Shown: positions 49,219-58,241 of the stretch, piece after piece | Position numbering within the stretch: the first letter of the stretch is position 1 | Layout: each line of letters starts with the position of its first letter | Assembly: GCF_015319165.1 (NCBI RefSeq) | Contig: NZ_JADIVZ010000004.1 | Coordinates: forward strand, 62,001 to 126,000 | Direction of reading: 5' to 3' | DNA from: Nocardioides acrostichi | GTDB lineage: Bacteria; Actinomycetota; Actinomycetes; Propionibacteriales; Nocardioidaceae | DNA length: 64,000 bases | Notes under the pieces: generated by a model | Database searches by the model: none | The model's input: only the letters and a program-made list of their open reading frames with translations | What the model was told of the DNA's origin: nothing | Made by a program: the position numbers and the translations under genes

Positions 49219-50225
49219 TGGAGTTCGCGCTCTCGGAGGAGCAGGCCGAGCTCGCTGCCACGATCCGCTCGCTGCTCGAGAAGCGCGCCGACTCCGCGGC
49301 CGTCCGGGCGGCGTCCACCTCGGACGATGGCTACGACCCCGAGTTGTGGCAGACGCTGTGCGAGCAGATCGGCGTCGCCGCCCTCGCGGTGCCCGAGGAT
49401 CTCGACGGCGTCGGTGCCACGCTCATGGAGTCGATGGTCGTGCTCGAGGAGCTCGGTCGATCCCTCGCCCCCTCGCCCCTGCTCGCCTCGATCGTGACCG
49501 CCGAGGCCGTGCTCGCCGGAGCGGACGACGAGGCCAAGGCCCGGCTGCTCCCCCGACTCGCGAGGGGTGAGATCGGCGCCTTCGCCGTGCTCGACGCGGA
49601 CGGCGCCGCGAGCGGCGTGCTCGACGTCGACCGCGCGGCGGTCCTCGTCGTGGCCGCCGACGAGGATCTCTACGAGGTCGACCCCGCATCGGCCGAGAGG
49701 GACTGGCAGCCCTCGATGGACCAGTCGGTGCGACTGGGCTCGCTGAGAGCCGACGTCGCGTCGGCCACCCGCATCGGTGTCGCCGGGCCCGCCGTGGAGC
49801 GGGCATCGCTGGTCGGTGCCGCCGGCGCCGCGGCCCTCGCGGTGGGCTGCGCCGCCCGCGGTGTGGACATGACGGTCGGCTACAGCAAGGAGCGCGTGCA
49901 GTTCGGCCGCCCGATCGGCTCGTTCCAGGCCCTCAAGCACCGGATGGCCGAGATGCTGGTGCTGGTCGAGATGGCGCGCTCGGCCTCGTGGGCAGCCTCG
50001 TACGCACTCTCCTCGGGCTCACCGCAAGCGGCCCAGCTGGTGCACGTGGCGAAGGCCTACGCCAGTGACGCGCTGGCGAGGATCGCCGCCGAGACCGTGC
50101 AGTTGCACGGTGGCATCGCCATCACCTGGGAGCACGACGCGCACCTGGTCTTCAAACGCGCGCACGCGCTGGGGCAGCTGTTCGGCGACGCGACCTCGCA
50201 CCGAGCGCTCGTCGAGCTGCCCTGA
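49218..50225 (+). CDS. fadE33: FadE33-like acyl-CoA dehydrogenase subunit
   Basis: 335 residues, partner-type FadE with shortened N-terminal domain and intact SKERVQFGRPIGSFQALKHRMAE and VQLHGGIAITWEHDAHL. Probably pairs with FadE31. Last gene of the fadD3 operon; converges with hsaB across a 27-bp gap that shows no clear terminator. Position equals Rv3564. Confidence 0.86.
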   Translation: MEFALSEEQAELAATIRSLLEKRADSAAVRAASTSDDGYDPELWQTLCEQIGVAALAVPEDLDGVGATLMESMVVLEELGRSLAPSPLLASIVTAEAVLAGADDEAKARLLPRLARGEIGAFAVLDADGAASGVLDVDRAAVLVVAADEDLYEVDPASAERDWQPSMDQSVRLGSLRADVASATRIGVAGPAVERASLVGAAGAAALAVGCAARGVDMTVGYSKERVQFGRPIGSFQALKHRMAEMLVLVEMARSASWAASYALSSGSPQAAQLVHVAKAYASDALARIAAETVQLHGGIAITWEHDAHLVFKRAHALGQLFGDATSHRALVELP

Positions 50226-50252
50226 GCGACCGGTCGATTTCGCGGCCCCGAC

Positions 50253-50894
50253 TCAGACCGGGTCGGTGGAGCGGTACGTGCCGCGGAAGAACAGCAGCGG
50301 GTCGGCGGCGTCGTCGCCCACGGCGAGGTGCTCGACCCGGCCGATGACGACGAAGTGGTCGCCGGCCTCGTAGGCGGCGTGGATCCGACAATCGAGGTGG
50401 GCCAGGGTGCCCTTGAGCACCGGTGACCCGGTGACCTGCGCCGGCTCCCAGTCGACGCCGGCGAACTTGTCGGCGCCCTTGCTGGCCATCTGGTTCGAGA
50501 GGTCGGCCTGGCCTGAGGCGAGGATGTTGGCGCAGAAGGCTCCGGCCCGCTGGATCAGCGGCCAGGCGCGGGAGGTCTTCGCGGGGATGAACATCACCAG
50601 CGGCGGCTCGAGGCTGACGCTGGAGAAGGACTGGCAGGTCATCCCGACCGGTTCGCCGCCACTCAGGGTGGTGATGACCGTGATGCCGGACGCGAACTGG
50701 CTCAGCGTGTCGCGGAAGCGCCGTGCGCGCGCCAGGGCCTCGGGGTCGTCGGCGTCGATGACCACGTCGTCGCCAGGCCCCAGCTGCACGTCGTACATGG
50801 AGTCGCCGAGCCAGGACTCGATGAGCTCGGGGCTCGGCCAGGTCTCGCGGGCGTCGTCCCTCATGCCACCCGGGATCTCGGACCGATCCGTCAT
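50253..50894 (-). CDS. hsaB: HsaB, flavin reductase component of 3-HSA hydroxylase
   Basis: 213 residues, flavin reductase-like split-barrel domain: FRDTLSQFASGITVITT, GMTCQSFSSVSLEPPLVMF, GAFCANILASGQADLS, HFVVIGRVEHL. Supplies reduced FMN to HsaA. A 45-residue N-terminal extension precedes the domain. Its ATG directly abuts the hsaC stop. Last gene of hsaA-hsaC-hsaB; counterpart of Rv3567c. Confidence 0.9.
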   Translation of the reverse strand: MTDRSEIPGGMRDDARETWPSPELIESWLGDSMYDVQLGPGDDVVIDADDPEALARARRFRDTLSQFASGITVITTLSGGEPVGMTCQSFSSVSLEPPLVMFIPAKTSRAWPLIQRAGAFCANILASGQADLSNQMASKGADKFAGVDWEPAQVTGSPVLKGTLAHLDCRIHAAYEAGDHFVVIGRVEHLAVGDDAADPLLFFRGTYRSTDPV

Positions 50895-51788
50895 TCAGCT
50901 TCCTCCGGAGAAGTCGTGCCCCCAGTACGAGACGGCGGTCGACTCGCGCGCCACCCAGCTGCCGTCGTCGACCCGCAGGCCGTCGGTGCCGAACTCGACG
51001 TCGAACCCGGCCGGTGACCTGACGTAGAAGGAGACCATCTCGTCGTTCATGTGGCGTCCGAGTGTGGCAGACAGCTTCGCGCCGTGCTTGCGCACCCTCT
51101 CCAGAGCTCGGCCCACGTCGTCGAGGTCGGTGACCTCGAGCATGATGTGCACGCACTTGCTCGGGTTCGGCATCGGCAGGAAGGCCAAGGAGTGGTGGCG
51201 CGGGTTGACGCCGAGGAAGCGCAGCCAGATCTTCGAGCCGGGCTCCTTGCCCACGAACTCACCGGGCATCGACATCGAGTCGCGCAGCCGGAAGCCGAGC
51301 ACGTCGGCGTAGAAGCGCAGCGCCTCGACGTCGTCGCTCACCGGGAGCACCACGTGGCCCATGCCCTGGTCACCCGTGACGAACTGCGCGCCGTAGGGCG
51401 GCACCACGGGTCGGGACTCGTAGCTGATGCCGTGGAAGACCTCGAAGACGTTGTCGAACGGGTCGCTGAACCGCACGAGCTCCTGCACGCGGCGCTCGTC
51501 GATCTCGTCGCGGGTGCCCTCCTCGAAGTCCACGCCGGCCTTCTGGAGGTGCTCGCGCACCTCCTGGAGCGCCTTGTGGTCGGCGACCTCCCAACCCACG
51601 CACGTGAGCTGGTCGACCTCACCGGGCACCACCACGAGCCGCGCCGAGACCTGGTCGATGCGGTAGTAGAGGTTGCCCTCGGTGGGCCCACGGGTCTCGG
51701 CGAGCCCGAGCACCTTGCCCGCGAACGTGCGCCACTGGTCGAGGTCGGTGCTCGACACGCGCACGTACCCCATGGACTTCAGGTCCAT
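50895..51788 (-). CDS. hsaC: HsaC, extradiol dioxygenase (3,4-DHSA)
   Basis: 297 residues, two-module VOC extradiol dioxygenase that meta-cleaves 3,4-DHSA. Iron ligands by count: His145 (GMGHVVLP), His214 (KCVHIMLEV) and Glu265 (FDVEFG), the same places as in HsaC of M. tuberculosis. Start ATG shares a base with the hsaA stop (TGATG). In M. tuberculosis hsaD lies between hsaC and hsaA; here the two genes are fused at the junction with no room for it. Confidence 0.93.
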   Translation of the reverse strand: MDLKSMGYVRVSSTDLDQWRTFAGKVLGLAETRGPTEGNLYYRIDQVSARLVVVPGEVDQLTCVGWEVADHKALQEVREHLQKAGVDFEEGTRDEIDERRVQELVRFSDPFDNVFEVFHGISYESRPVVPPYGAQFVTGDQGMGHVVLPVSDDVEALRFYADVLGFRLRDSMSMPGEFVGKEPGSKIWLRFLGVNPRHHSLAFLPMPNPSKCVHIMLEVTDLDDVGRALERVRKHGAKLSATLGRHMNDEMVSFYVRSPAGFDVEFGTDGLRVDDGSWVARESTAVSYWGHDFSGGS

Positions 51789-52954
51789 CAGTACATCCCG
51801 GGGTCGATCTTGTGGCCGAACTCGAGCGCGCCGTACATCTGGAGGGCCCGCTCGGGGTCGTTCGCGGCGTGCACGCGACCCGCGTGGGCGTCGCGCCAGG
51901 CGCGCTGGAGGTAGGTGCCGTTGGCCAGGGCTCGACCGCCGGAGGCCTCGAACAGCGCGTCGATGGCGTCGATGGCGCGCTGGGAGCCGAGCACCTGGTC
52001 GCGGCGGACCTTCAGACGCGTCTTGAGCGGGATCTTCTCGCCCTTGGCGACGTAGTCCTGCTCCTCGCGGATGTTGGCCACGAGCAGCGCCCAGGCGGCA
52101 TCGATCTCGCTGGAGGCCTTGGCGATGCGCACCGCCGCGAACGGGTCGAGGCTGGCCTTCTCCCCGAGGTAGGCGGCACGGGTGCGCTTCTGCTGCATCT
52201 CGACGTGCTCGTCGTAGGCGCCCATCGCCAAACCGATGATCGGGGTGGTGATGGTGTTGGTGAAGATCGAGTGGAAGGGCAGCTTGTAGAGGTCGGAGGT
52301 GTTCTGCTCCTGACCGGGGCCCTTGCACTGGCCGGTCTGCCCCATCGAGAGCGTGAAGGCCTCGGGCACGAAGACGTCGTCGACGATGATGTCGTTCGAG
52401 CCCGTGCCGGCCAGGCCGACCATGTGCCACACGTCGACGATCGTGTAGTCGCTGCGCGGCAACATGAAGGTCTTGAAGTCGACGACGTTGCCCTCGCCGT
52501 CGAAGACCAGGCCGCCGAGGAGCACCCATGAGCAGTGATCACAGCCGGAGGAGAAGCTCCACTTCCCGCTGAGCTGGTAGCCGCCCTCGACCACGGTCGC
52601 CTTGCCGGTGGGACTGTAGGAGGACGACAGCCGGACGTTGGTGTCCTCGCCCCAGACCGCCTGCTGCGCCTCGTCGGCGAAGAGCGCGACCTGCCAGGGG
52701 TGCACGCCCACCACGCTGGAGACCCAGCCCGTGGAGCCGCAGGCCGAGGAGATCAGGCGCACCGAGGTGTAGAAGTCGATGGGGTCGGACTCGTACCCGT
52801 CGAAGCGCCGGGGTTGGAGCAGCTTGAAGTGCCCGGCCTCCTCGAGCTCCTTGATGTTCGCCTCGGGCACGACCCGTAGCCGCTCGGTCTCCTCGGCGCG
52901 CTCGCGCAGGCCCGGCAGCAGGTCGCGCACATTGTCGAGAACAGCCTGGGACAT
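51788..52954 (-). CDS. hsaA: HsaA, 3-HSA hydroxylase oxygenase component
   Basis: 388 residues, flavin-dependent group D monooxygenase with acyl-CoA dehydrogenase fold: GSTGWVSSVVGVHPWQVALF, YQLSGKWSFSSGCDHCSWVLLG, WHMVGLAGTGSNDIIVDDVFVP, and a C-terminal FEASGGRALANGTYLQRAWRD. Hydroxylates the phenolic ring of 3-HSA with FMNH2 from HsaB. First gene of the operon, GAGGAGAG upstream; KstR-like site 62 bp before the ATG. Counterpart of Rv3570c. Confidence 0.93.
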   Translation of the reverse strand: MSQAVLDNVRDLLPGLRERAEETERLRVVPEANIKELEEAGHFKLLQPRRFDGYESDPIDFYTSVRLISSACGSTGWVSSVVGVHPWQVALFADEAQQAVWGEDTNVRLSSSYSPTGKATVVEGGYQLSGKWSFSSGCDHCSWVLLGGLVFDGEGNVVDFKTFMLPRSDYTIVDVWHMVGLAGTGSNDIIVDDVFVPEAFTLSMGQTGQCKGPGQEQNTSDLYKLPFHSIFTNTITTPIIGLAMGAYDEHVEMQQKRTRAAYLGEKASLDPFAAVRIAKASSEIDAAWALLVANIREEQDYVAKGEKIPLKTRLKVRRDQVLGSQRAIDAIDALFEASGGRALANGTYLQRAWRDAHAGRVHAANDPERALQMYGALEFGHKIDPGMY

Positions 52955-53015
52955 CGCTCTCTCCTCATTCCGTCGGCCGCCAGAGATGGGCCTGGCGCAC
53001 GTTCAGGAACCAGAC

Positions 53016-53029
53016 TAGAACACGTTCTC
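53016..53029. promoter_or_regulatory. KstR-like operator upstream of hsaA
   Basis: TAGAACACGTTCTC; with its flanks it is nearly the same as the fadD19 site. On the minus strand TAGTCT at its edge is a candidate -10, here with a leader of about 55 nt and a normal ribosome-binding site. Confidence 0.86.
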
Positions 53030-53061
53030 GTTTTGGGCCACTGGACGCCGGTGGCCGCGTG

Positions 53062-53454
53062 TCACTCGCCCGGCTGATAGCGGGTCAGGATGCAGAACTC
53101 GTTGCCCTCGGGATCGGCCAGCACCGCCCACCCCTTCTCTCCGTCACGCCGGTCGTCCAGCATCGTGGCGCCCAGGCCCAGCACCCGTTCGACCTCCTCG
53201 TCGCGGGAGCGGTCGATCGGACGCAGGCACGGGTGCACCCGGTTCTTGACCGCCTTGCCCTCAGGCACCTCGAGGAACAGCAGGTACCGCTCCTCCGGCC
53301 CCTCCAACCCGGACTCCGCGGCTCCCTCGTGGTTGAAGCCGGGCTCGGTGTCGGTCGGGTCGAGGGTGAAGTCGTCGAGCACCTGGTCCCACCAGCGGGC
53401 CTGGGCGAAGGTGTCGTGTGCGTCGAAGCAGAGGTTCGAGAGTCGAGAAGCCAT
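53062..53454 (-). CDS. VOC/glyoxalase-fold protein
   Basis: 130 residues, one VOC domain: LSNLCFDAHDTFAQARWWDQVL at the N-terminus and a C-terminal WAVLADPEGNEFCIL (usual Glu ligand region). A HPCLRP segment contributes a likely His. Typical of small actinobacterial glyoxalase-like proteins of unknown substrate. It lies upstream of hsaA on the same strand but the KstR site separates them, so co-regulation is uncertain. The longer reading frame upstream is repeat DNA. Confidence 0.75.
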   Translation of the reverse strand: MASRLSNLCFDAHDTFAQARWWDQVLDDFTLDPTDTEPGFNHEGAAESGLEGPEERYLLFLEVPEGKAVKNRVHPCLRPIDRSRDEEVERVLGLGATMLDDRRDGEKGWAVLADPEGNEFCILTRYQPGE

Positions 53455-53506
53455 GGATGCACCCTGCCCGGTGGGGCCGACACGCGTCACGGCAATTCCC
53501 GCCCGG

Positions 53507-54206
53507 CGGTGCTTGAGCCGCCGGATGGACGAAGGCGAAGGCGTGTCGAAACCCGCTGCCCCCGGTGGTTGAGCCGCCGGATGCCGAAGGCGAAGGCGTG
53601 TCGAAACCCGCTGCCCCCGGTGGTTGAGCCGCCGGATGCCGAAGGCGAAGGCGTGTCGAAACCCGGCGACCCCGGCGGTGGTTGAGCCGCCGGATGGACG
53701 AAGGCGCAGGCGTGTCGAAACCCGGCGACCCCGGTGGTTGAGCCGCCGGATGCCGAAGGCGAAGGCGTGTCGAAACCCGGTGCCCCGGTGGTTGAGCCGC
53801 CGGATGCCGAAGGCGAAGGCGTGTCGAAACCCGCTGCCCCCGGTGGTTGAGCCGCCGGATGCCGAAGGCGAAGGCGTGTCGAAACCCGGTGAGGTGCCAA
53901 GCAGCCTTGCTCTCACAGTTGCTGGGTTTCGACGCGCTCGTCGCTAGCGCTCCTCCCGGCTCAACCACCGGCGGAGCGGTCGCTAGCGCTCCTCACGGCT
54001 CAACCACCGGCGAAGGCGTGTCGAAACCCGGCGCCCCGGTGGTTGAGCCGCCGGATGCCGAAGGCGAAGGCGTGTCGAAACCCGGTGAGGTGCCAAGCAG
54101 CCTTGCTCTCACAGTTGCCGGGTTTCGACGCGCTCGTCGCTAGCGCTCCTCACGGCTCAACCACCGACGGAGCGGTCGCTGGCGCTCCTCACGGCTCAAC
54201 CACCGG
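53507..54206. repeat. Extragenic repeat array: seven tandem units plus hairpins (cluster 3)
   Basis: Seven direct units (GGTGGTTGAGCCG, then CCGGATGCCGAAGGCGAAGG, then CGTGTCGAAACCC) start at about 53507, 53564, 53619, 53677, 53733, 53787 and 53842, steps of 54-58 bp. The last pairs with an inverted unit to give a hairpin to 53971; a half unit, another hairpin (54038-54165) and a final half copy follow. Loop sequence at 53892-53920 matches the reverse complement of the loop near 7220-7250. No protein gene is supported; the open frames reflect the repeat period. Confidence 0.9.
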
Positions 54207-54210
54207 AGGG

Positions 54211-55350
54211 TCAGCCGTCCCATCCACTGGGTGGGGGCAGCGCCTCGGTGGCCTCCATCGGATCCATGCCGGTGGCCGCGAGCAGGTCGGCGATGATCGA
54301 GCGCAGCTGAGCGAGCACGACCTCGGCGCTGAGGTACTGCGAACGCTCCACCTCGCCGGACATCCGGGCAACCTCCAGCAGGGCGGGCTGTGCGGCGACC
54401 GCCTGGAGACCCGCGGCGAGCTCGTCGCCCATCGCATCCGCGGCCGCGGCGAGCTCGCGCGCGAGCACCGCGTACGAGGCGGGCACCGGGTATCCCAGAT
54501 GCGTCGTCACGGCCACGCGACGCACCACGACCCGGGTGTTGCGCAACGCGAGGTCCAGCGGCTCGATGAGCTCGCGCAGCGACCGCACGTCACTCTTGTG
54601 CCGCACCCGGAACGGGGAGGACGCCGTGACCGAGAGCCCCTCGTCGGCAGCGATCTGGAGGTCGCGCACCAGCACCTCGGTGGCACGCGCGTCCTGGAGT
54701 CGGACCAGTGCGCCCTCGGCGTCGCCTCCCTCGATGCCGGTCGCCACGCCGCGCAGCAGCTCGGCGACCTTGCGGACCACGACCGCGGCGCGTTCGCGCG
54801 GGCGCCGCAGCGGCGCTCGCGGCACCACCGTCGCGGCCACGAGCGCTACGCCACCGCCGATCAGGGCGTCGGTCCACCGCAGGAACGCATCGCCGGAGCT
54901 CGGCAGCAGGGTGCTCACGATGATCGCCTGCACGGCCGACTGCGTGACCAGCAACGCACCGTCGTCCAACAGCAGGGCCGCGCTCATCGCCAGCGCCACG
55001 ATGAGCCCGATCTGCCACGGACCCGAGCCGAGCACGTGGATGAGCAGGTCGGAGACGAACACGCCCACGGCCACGCCGATCGTCACCTCGGCCACTCGCT
55101 GGAGGCGCTGACCGTAGGAGATGCCCAGCGACACCACCGCTGCCACGGGCGCGAAGAACGGCGCCGGGTGCCCCGCGACGTCCTTGGCGAACCACCAGGC
55201 GACGGCCGCGGCCACGGCACACTGACCGATCTGCCACGACCGGCTCCGCAGCCGGGCCCACCGTTGCCGCCACGAGGTGCGACTGCGCGTGCGGGCACGA
55301 TCCAGGGCAGCCAACGCGCTGCGCACCTTCGTGGGATCGGGTGGGCTCAT
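54211..55350 (-). CDS. FUSC/aromatic acid exporter-like membrane protein
   Basis: 379 residues. Five or six hydrophobic segments in the N-terminal half (IGQCAVAAAVAWWFAKDV, PVAAVVSLGISYG, VAEVTIGVAVGVFVSDLLI, IGLIVALAMSAALLL, LIGGGVALVAATVV) and a soluble helical C-terminal half, the layout of ArAE/FUSC family proteins that export aromatic or organic acids. It is 22 bp downstream of hsaF on the same strand and may be read with hsaE-hsaG-hsaF. Export of a steroid-derived acid or general envelope function are both possible. Confidence 0.8.
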   Translation of the reverse strand: MSPPDPTKVRSALAALDRARTRSRTSWRQRWARLRSRSWQIGQCAVAAAVAWWFAKDVAGHPAPFFAPVAAVVSLGISYGQRLQRVAEVTIGVAVGVFVSDLLIHVLGSGPWQIGLIVALAMSAALLLDDGALLVTQSAVQAIIVSTLLPSSGDAFLRWTDALIGGGVALVAATVVPRAPLRRPRERAAVVVRKVAELLRGVATGIEGGDAEGALVRLQDARATEVLVRDLQIAADEGLSVTASSPFRVRHKSDVRSLRELIEPLDLALRNTRVVVRRVAVTTHLGYPVPASYAVLARELAAAADAMGDELAAGLQAVAAQPALLEVARMSGEVERSQYLSAEVVLAQLRSIIADLLAATGMDPMEATEALPPPSGWDG

Positions 55351-55372
55351 GCCCCTATCGTGACCGACGCGG

Positions 55373-56464
55373 TCAGGAATTCGCGGCGGCCTTGTCCTGC
55401 TCGGCCTTGAGCAGCAGGGCGATGTCGATGAGCTGGTCCTCCTGGCCACCGATGAGCTTGCGGCGTCCGGCCTCGAGCAGGATCTTCGCGCCCGAGACGC
55501 CGTAGCGCTCGGCCGCGTTACCCGCGTGCTTGAGGAACGAGGAGTAGACGCCGGCGTAGCCCATCATCAGGGTCATCCGGTCGAGCTGGCACTCCTCGGG
55601 CATCGCCGGCTTGATGACCTCCTCGGAGGCGTCGACGATCTGGAGGAAGTCGACGCCGGTGCGCCAGCCGAGCTTGTCGCACACGCCGATGAACGCCTCG
55701 AGCGGCGTGTTCCCGGCGCCGGCGCCGAACCGACGCACGGAGCCGTCGATCTGGGTGGCGCCCGCGCGGGCAGCGATGATCGTGTTGGCGACGCCGAGGC
55801 CGAGGTTCTCGTGGCCGTGGAAGCCGACATCGGCCACGTCGCCGATCTCGGCGACGACGGCGGAGACGCGGTCGGCGGTCTGCTCCATGATGAGCGCGCC
55901 GGCGGAGTCGACGACGTAGACGCACTGGCAGCCGGCGTCGACCATGATCCGCGCCTGCTTGGCCAGCACCTCGGGGCTCTGGGTGTGGCTCATCATGAGG
56001 AAGCCGACGGTCTCCAGCCCGAGCTCGCGGGCCAGGCCGAAGTGCTGGATCGAGGTGTCGGCCTCGGTGCAGTGCGTGGCGATGCGGCAGATCTGGCCGC
56101 CGCCCGCCTGCGCAGCCCGGATGTCGTCCTTGGTGCCGACGCCCGGCAGCATCAAGAACGCGATCTTGGCGCGCTGCGCGGTCTCGGCCGCGATCTTGAT
56201 GAGCTCCTGCTCCGGGGTGCGGGAGAAGCCGTAGTTGAACGACGAGCCACCGAGCCCGTCGCCGTGGGTCACCTCGATGACCGGGATGCCGGAGGCGTCG
56301 AGAGCCTCGACGATGTCGTGCACCTCGGTCGCGGTGAACTGGTGCCGCTTGTGGTGCGAGCCGTCGCGCAGGCAGGTGTCGGTCAAACGCAGGTCGAGCT
56401 CGCCCCACGGCTCGGTGCCGTGCGTGCCGTGCCAGGTGCGGGCCAGAGCATTGATGTCGGTCAT
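55373..56464 (-). CDS. hsaF: HsaF, 4-hydroxy-2-oxohexanoate aldolase
   Basis: 363 residues, HMGL-like TIM barrel aldolase: [17 protein letters not shown] (catalytic Asp/Arg and His), [37 protein letters not shown] (metal His pair HGH) and [10 protein letters not shown]. Splits the C6 keto acid to pyruvate and propanal, channelled to HsaG. ATGA overlap with hsaG. Counterpart of Rv3534c. Confidence 0.93.
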   Translation of the reverse strand: MTDINALARTWHGTHGTEPWGELDLRLTDTCLRDGSHHKRHQFTATEVHDIVEALDASGIPVIEVTHGDGLGGSSFNYGFSRTPEQELIKIAAETAQRAKIAFLMLPGVGTKDDIRAAQAGGGQICRIATHCTEADTSIQHFGLARELGLETVGFLMMSHTQSPEVLAKQARIMVDAGCQCVYVVDSAGALIMEQTADRVSAVVAEIGDVADVGFHGHENLGLGVANTIIAARAGATQIDGSVRRFGAGAGNTPLEAFIGVCDKLGWRTGVDFLQIVDASEEVIKPAMPEECQLDRMTLMMGYAGVYSSFLKHAGNAAERYGVSGAKILLEAGRRKLIGGQEDQLIDIALLLKAEQDKAAANS

Positions 56465-57390
56465 GAGGCTCCTCCGGTGGTCGAGCGGGCGCCCAGATGA
56501 CGGGCAACGGCCTGGCCGACCTGCGTTGCGGCGGCGGTCATGATGTCGAGGTTGCCGGCGTACGGCGGCAAGAAGTCACCGGCGCCCTCGACCTCGACGA
56601 AGATCGAGACCTTGAGGTTGCCGCGCGTGGCGTCGCTCGGGTCGTCGATCTGCGGCTCCTGGAGCAGCCGGTAGCCGGGCACGTACTCCTGCACGGCCTG
56701 CTCCATGGCGAAGACGGAGGCCACGATGGCGTCGCGGTCGGCGTCGGGGTCGGCGGCGCAGAAGATCGTGTCGCGCATGATCATCGGCGGCTCGGCGGGG
56801 TTGAGGATGATGATCGCCTTGCCGCTCTCGGCGCCGCCGATGGTCTCGACGCCGGCCGAGGTGGTGCGGGTGAACTCGTCGATGTTGGCCCGCGTGCCGG
56901 GGCCGGCCGACATGCTCGAGACCGAGGCGACGATCTCGGCGTACGGCACCCGGGCGACTCGCGAGACGGCGTTGACCATCGGGATGGTCGCCTGACCACC
57001 GCAGGTGATCATGTTGACGTTCATCTCGGCCACGTGCTCCTCGCCGTTGACCGGCGGGATGACGGCCGGGCCGATGGCGGCGGGCGTCAGGTCGATGGCC
57101 CGGATGCCGGCCTCCTCGTAGCGCGGCGCGTACTCGCGGTGCACGTAGGCGGAGGTGGCCTCGAAGAGCAGGTCGGGCAACTGGTCCTGCTTGAGCAGCC
57201 AGTCGACGCCCTCGTGGGTGGACTCCAGGCCCTCCTTGGCGGCGAGCTTGAGGCCTTCGGAGGACGGGTCGACGCCGATCATCCAGCGCGGCTCGATGCT
57301 GCCTCCCTCCTGGGCGCTGCGCAGGAGCTTGTACATCAGGTCGGTGCCGATGTTGCCGGGCCCCACGATGGCGGCGGTGAGCTTGCTCAT
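56461..57390 (-). CDS. hsaG: HsaG, acylating propanal/acetaldehyde dehydrogenase
   Basis: 309 residues: Rossmann [18 protein letters not shown], catalytic Cys in [32 protein letters not shown], and [22 protein letters not shown]. Converts propanal from HsaF to propionyl-CoA with NAD. Order hsaE-hsaG-hsaF as in bph/xyl-type meta-cleavage operons. Counterpart of Rv3535c. Confidence 0.93.
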   Translation of the reverse strand: MSKLTAAIVGPGNIGTDLMYKLLRSAQEGGSIEPRWMIGVDPSSEGLKLAAKEGLESTHEGVDWLLKQDQLPDLLFEATSAYVHREYAPRYEEAGIRAIDLTPAAIGPAVIPPVNGEEHVAEMNVNMITCGGQATIPMVNAVSRVARVPYAEIVASVSSMSAGPGTRANIDEFTRTTSAGVETIGGAESGKAIIILNPAEPPMIMRDTIFCAADPDADRDAIVASVFAMEQAVQEYVPGYRLLQEPQIDDPSDATRGNLKVSIFVEVEGAGDFLPPYAGNLDIMTAAATQVGQAVARHLGARSTTGGAS

Positions 57391-57399
57391 GACTACTCC

Positions 57400-58206
57400 T
57401 CAGTCCTCACGAAACGAGACGGTCAGCGGGGCGAAGCCCGAGATGGTCGCGGTGACCTCGTCACCGGCGACGAAGGGCACGAACGGGCCGAGCGCTCCCG
57501 AGAGCACCACCTGCCCGGCGCGCAGCGGGTCGCCGAAGCGCCGGCACTGCACGGCGAGCCAGCGCAGCGCCTCCAGCGGGTCGCCGAGGCAGGCCGCGCC
57601 GTTGCCCGACGAGCGCACCTCGCCGTTGATGGTGAGCGACATCTCGACCTCGCGCGGCTCGAGCTCGCTCAGCGGCACGCCGTCGCTGCCCACGACGTAG
57701 AGCCCGCTCGAGGCGTTGTCGGCGACGGTGTCGGTGAAGGTGATGTCCCAGTCGCCGATCCGCGAGTCGACGATCTCGAGCGCCGGCAGCGCGACCTCGA
57801 CGGCGTCTCGGACGCTGTCGATCGTGATCTCGGCGTCGTCGACGTCGCGGGCCAGGCGGAACGCGACCTCGGCCTCGACGCGCGGCTGCACGAGCGTGGC
57901 CATGCCGATCGGGTCGGCACCCTCGGCGGCCCCGGCGCTGACGTCCATGTCGGAGAGCAGGTAGCCGAAGTCGGGCTGGTCGACGCCGAGCTGGTCCTGC
58001 ACGGCCTTCGACGTGGCGCCGATCTTGCGGCCCACGACGGTGACGCCCCCGGCGATGCGGGCCTGCACGAGCCCCTGCTGCACCGCATAGGCGGCGTCGA
58101 GGTCGTCGGTGCCGATGAGATCGCGGACGGCGGCACACGGCACCCGGGTCGCCTGGGCCTCGGCGAGCCGCTGCACGGCGGCGTCGATCGCGCTCTGGGA
58201 GGTCAC
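57400..58206 (-). CDS. hsaE: HsaE, 2-hydroxyhexa-2,4-dienoate hydratase
   Basis: 268 residues, FAH/hydratase family: VVGRKIGATSKAVQDQLGVD, RVEAEVAFRLARD (metal Glu), EIVDSRIGDW, and AGQVVLSGALGPFVPF. Hydrates the dienol product made by HsaD. GTG at 58206 has TAGTAT 7 nt upstream, so the mRNA is probably leaderless; the KstR core lies only 12 bp away. Only 35 bp separate it from kstD. Counterpart of Rv3536c. Confidence 0.91.
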   Translation of the reverse strand: MTSQSAIDAAVQRLAEAQATRVPCAAVRDLIGTDDLDAAYAVQQGLVQARIAGGVTVVGRKIGATSKAVQDQLGVDQPDFGYLLSDMDVSAGAAEGADPIGMATLVQPRVEAEVAFRLARDVDDAEITIDSVRDAVEVALPALEIVDSRIGDWDITFTDTVADNASSGLYVVGSDGVPLSELEPREVEMSLTINGEVRSSGNGAACLGDPLEALRWLAVQCRRFGDPLRAGQVVLSGALGPFVPFVAGDEVTATISGFAPLTVSFRED

Positions 58207-58217
58207 TTCGCCGATAC

Positions 58218-58231
58218 TAGAACCTGTTACA
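58218..58231. promoter_or_regulatory. KstR-like operator in 35-bp hsaE / kstD divergent promoter
   Basis: TAGAACCTGTTACA. The minus-strand -10 TAGTAT (58219-58214) and plus-strand -10-like CAGTTT (58230-58235) flank and overlap it, each 6-7 nt from a start codon, so one repressor dimer can close both promoters. Confidence 0.87.
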
Positions 58232-58241
58232 GTTTCGCGCC

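Noticed and set aside
48346..50225. fadE32 and fadE33 as degraded pseudogenes because they are short
   Set aside because: Frames are intact, start/stop coupled, and shortened partner subunits are normal for heteromeric steroid acyl-CoA dehydrogenases.
53507..54206. CRISPR array
   Set aside because: Spacing is uneven, the intervals between units are short and alike rather than unique spacers, inverted copies occur, and no cas genes are present.
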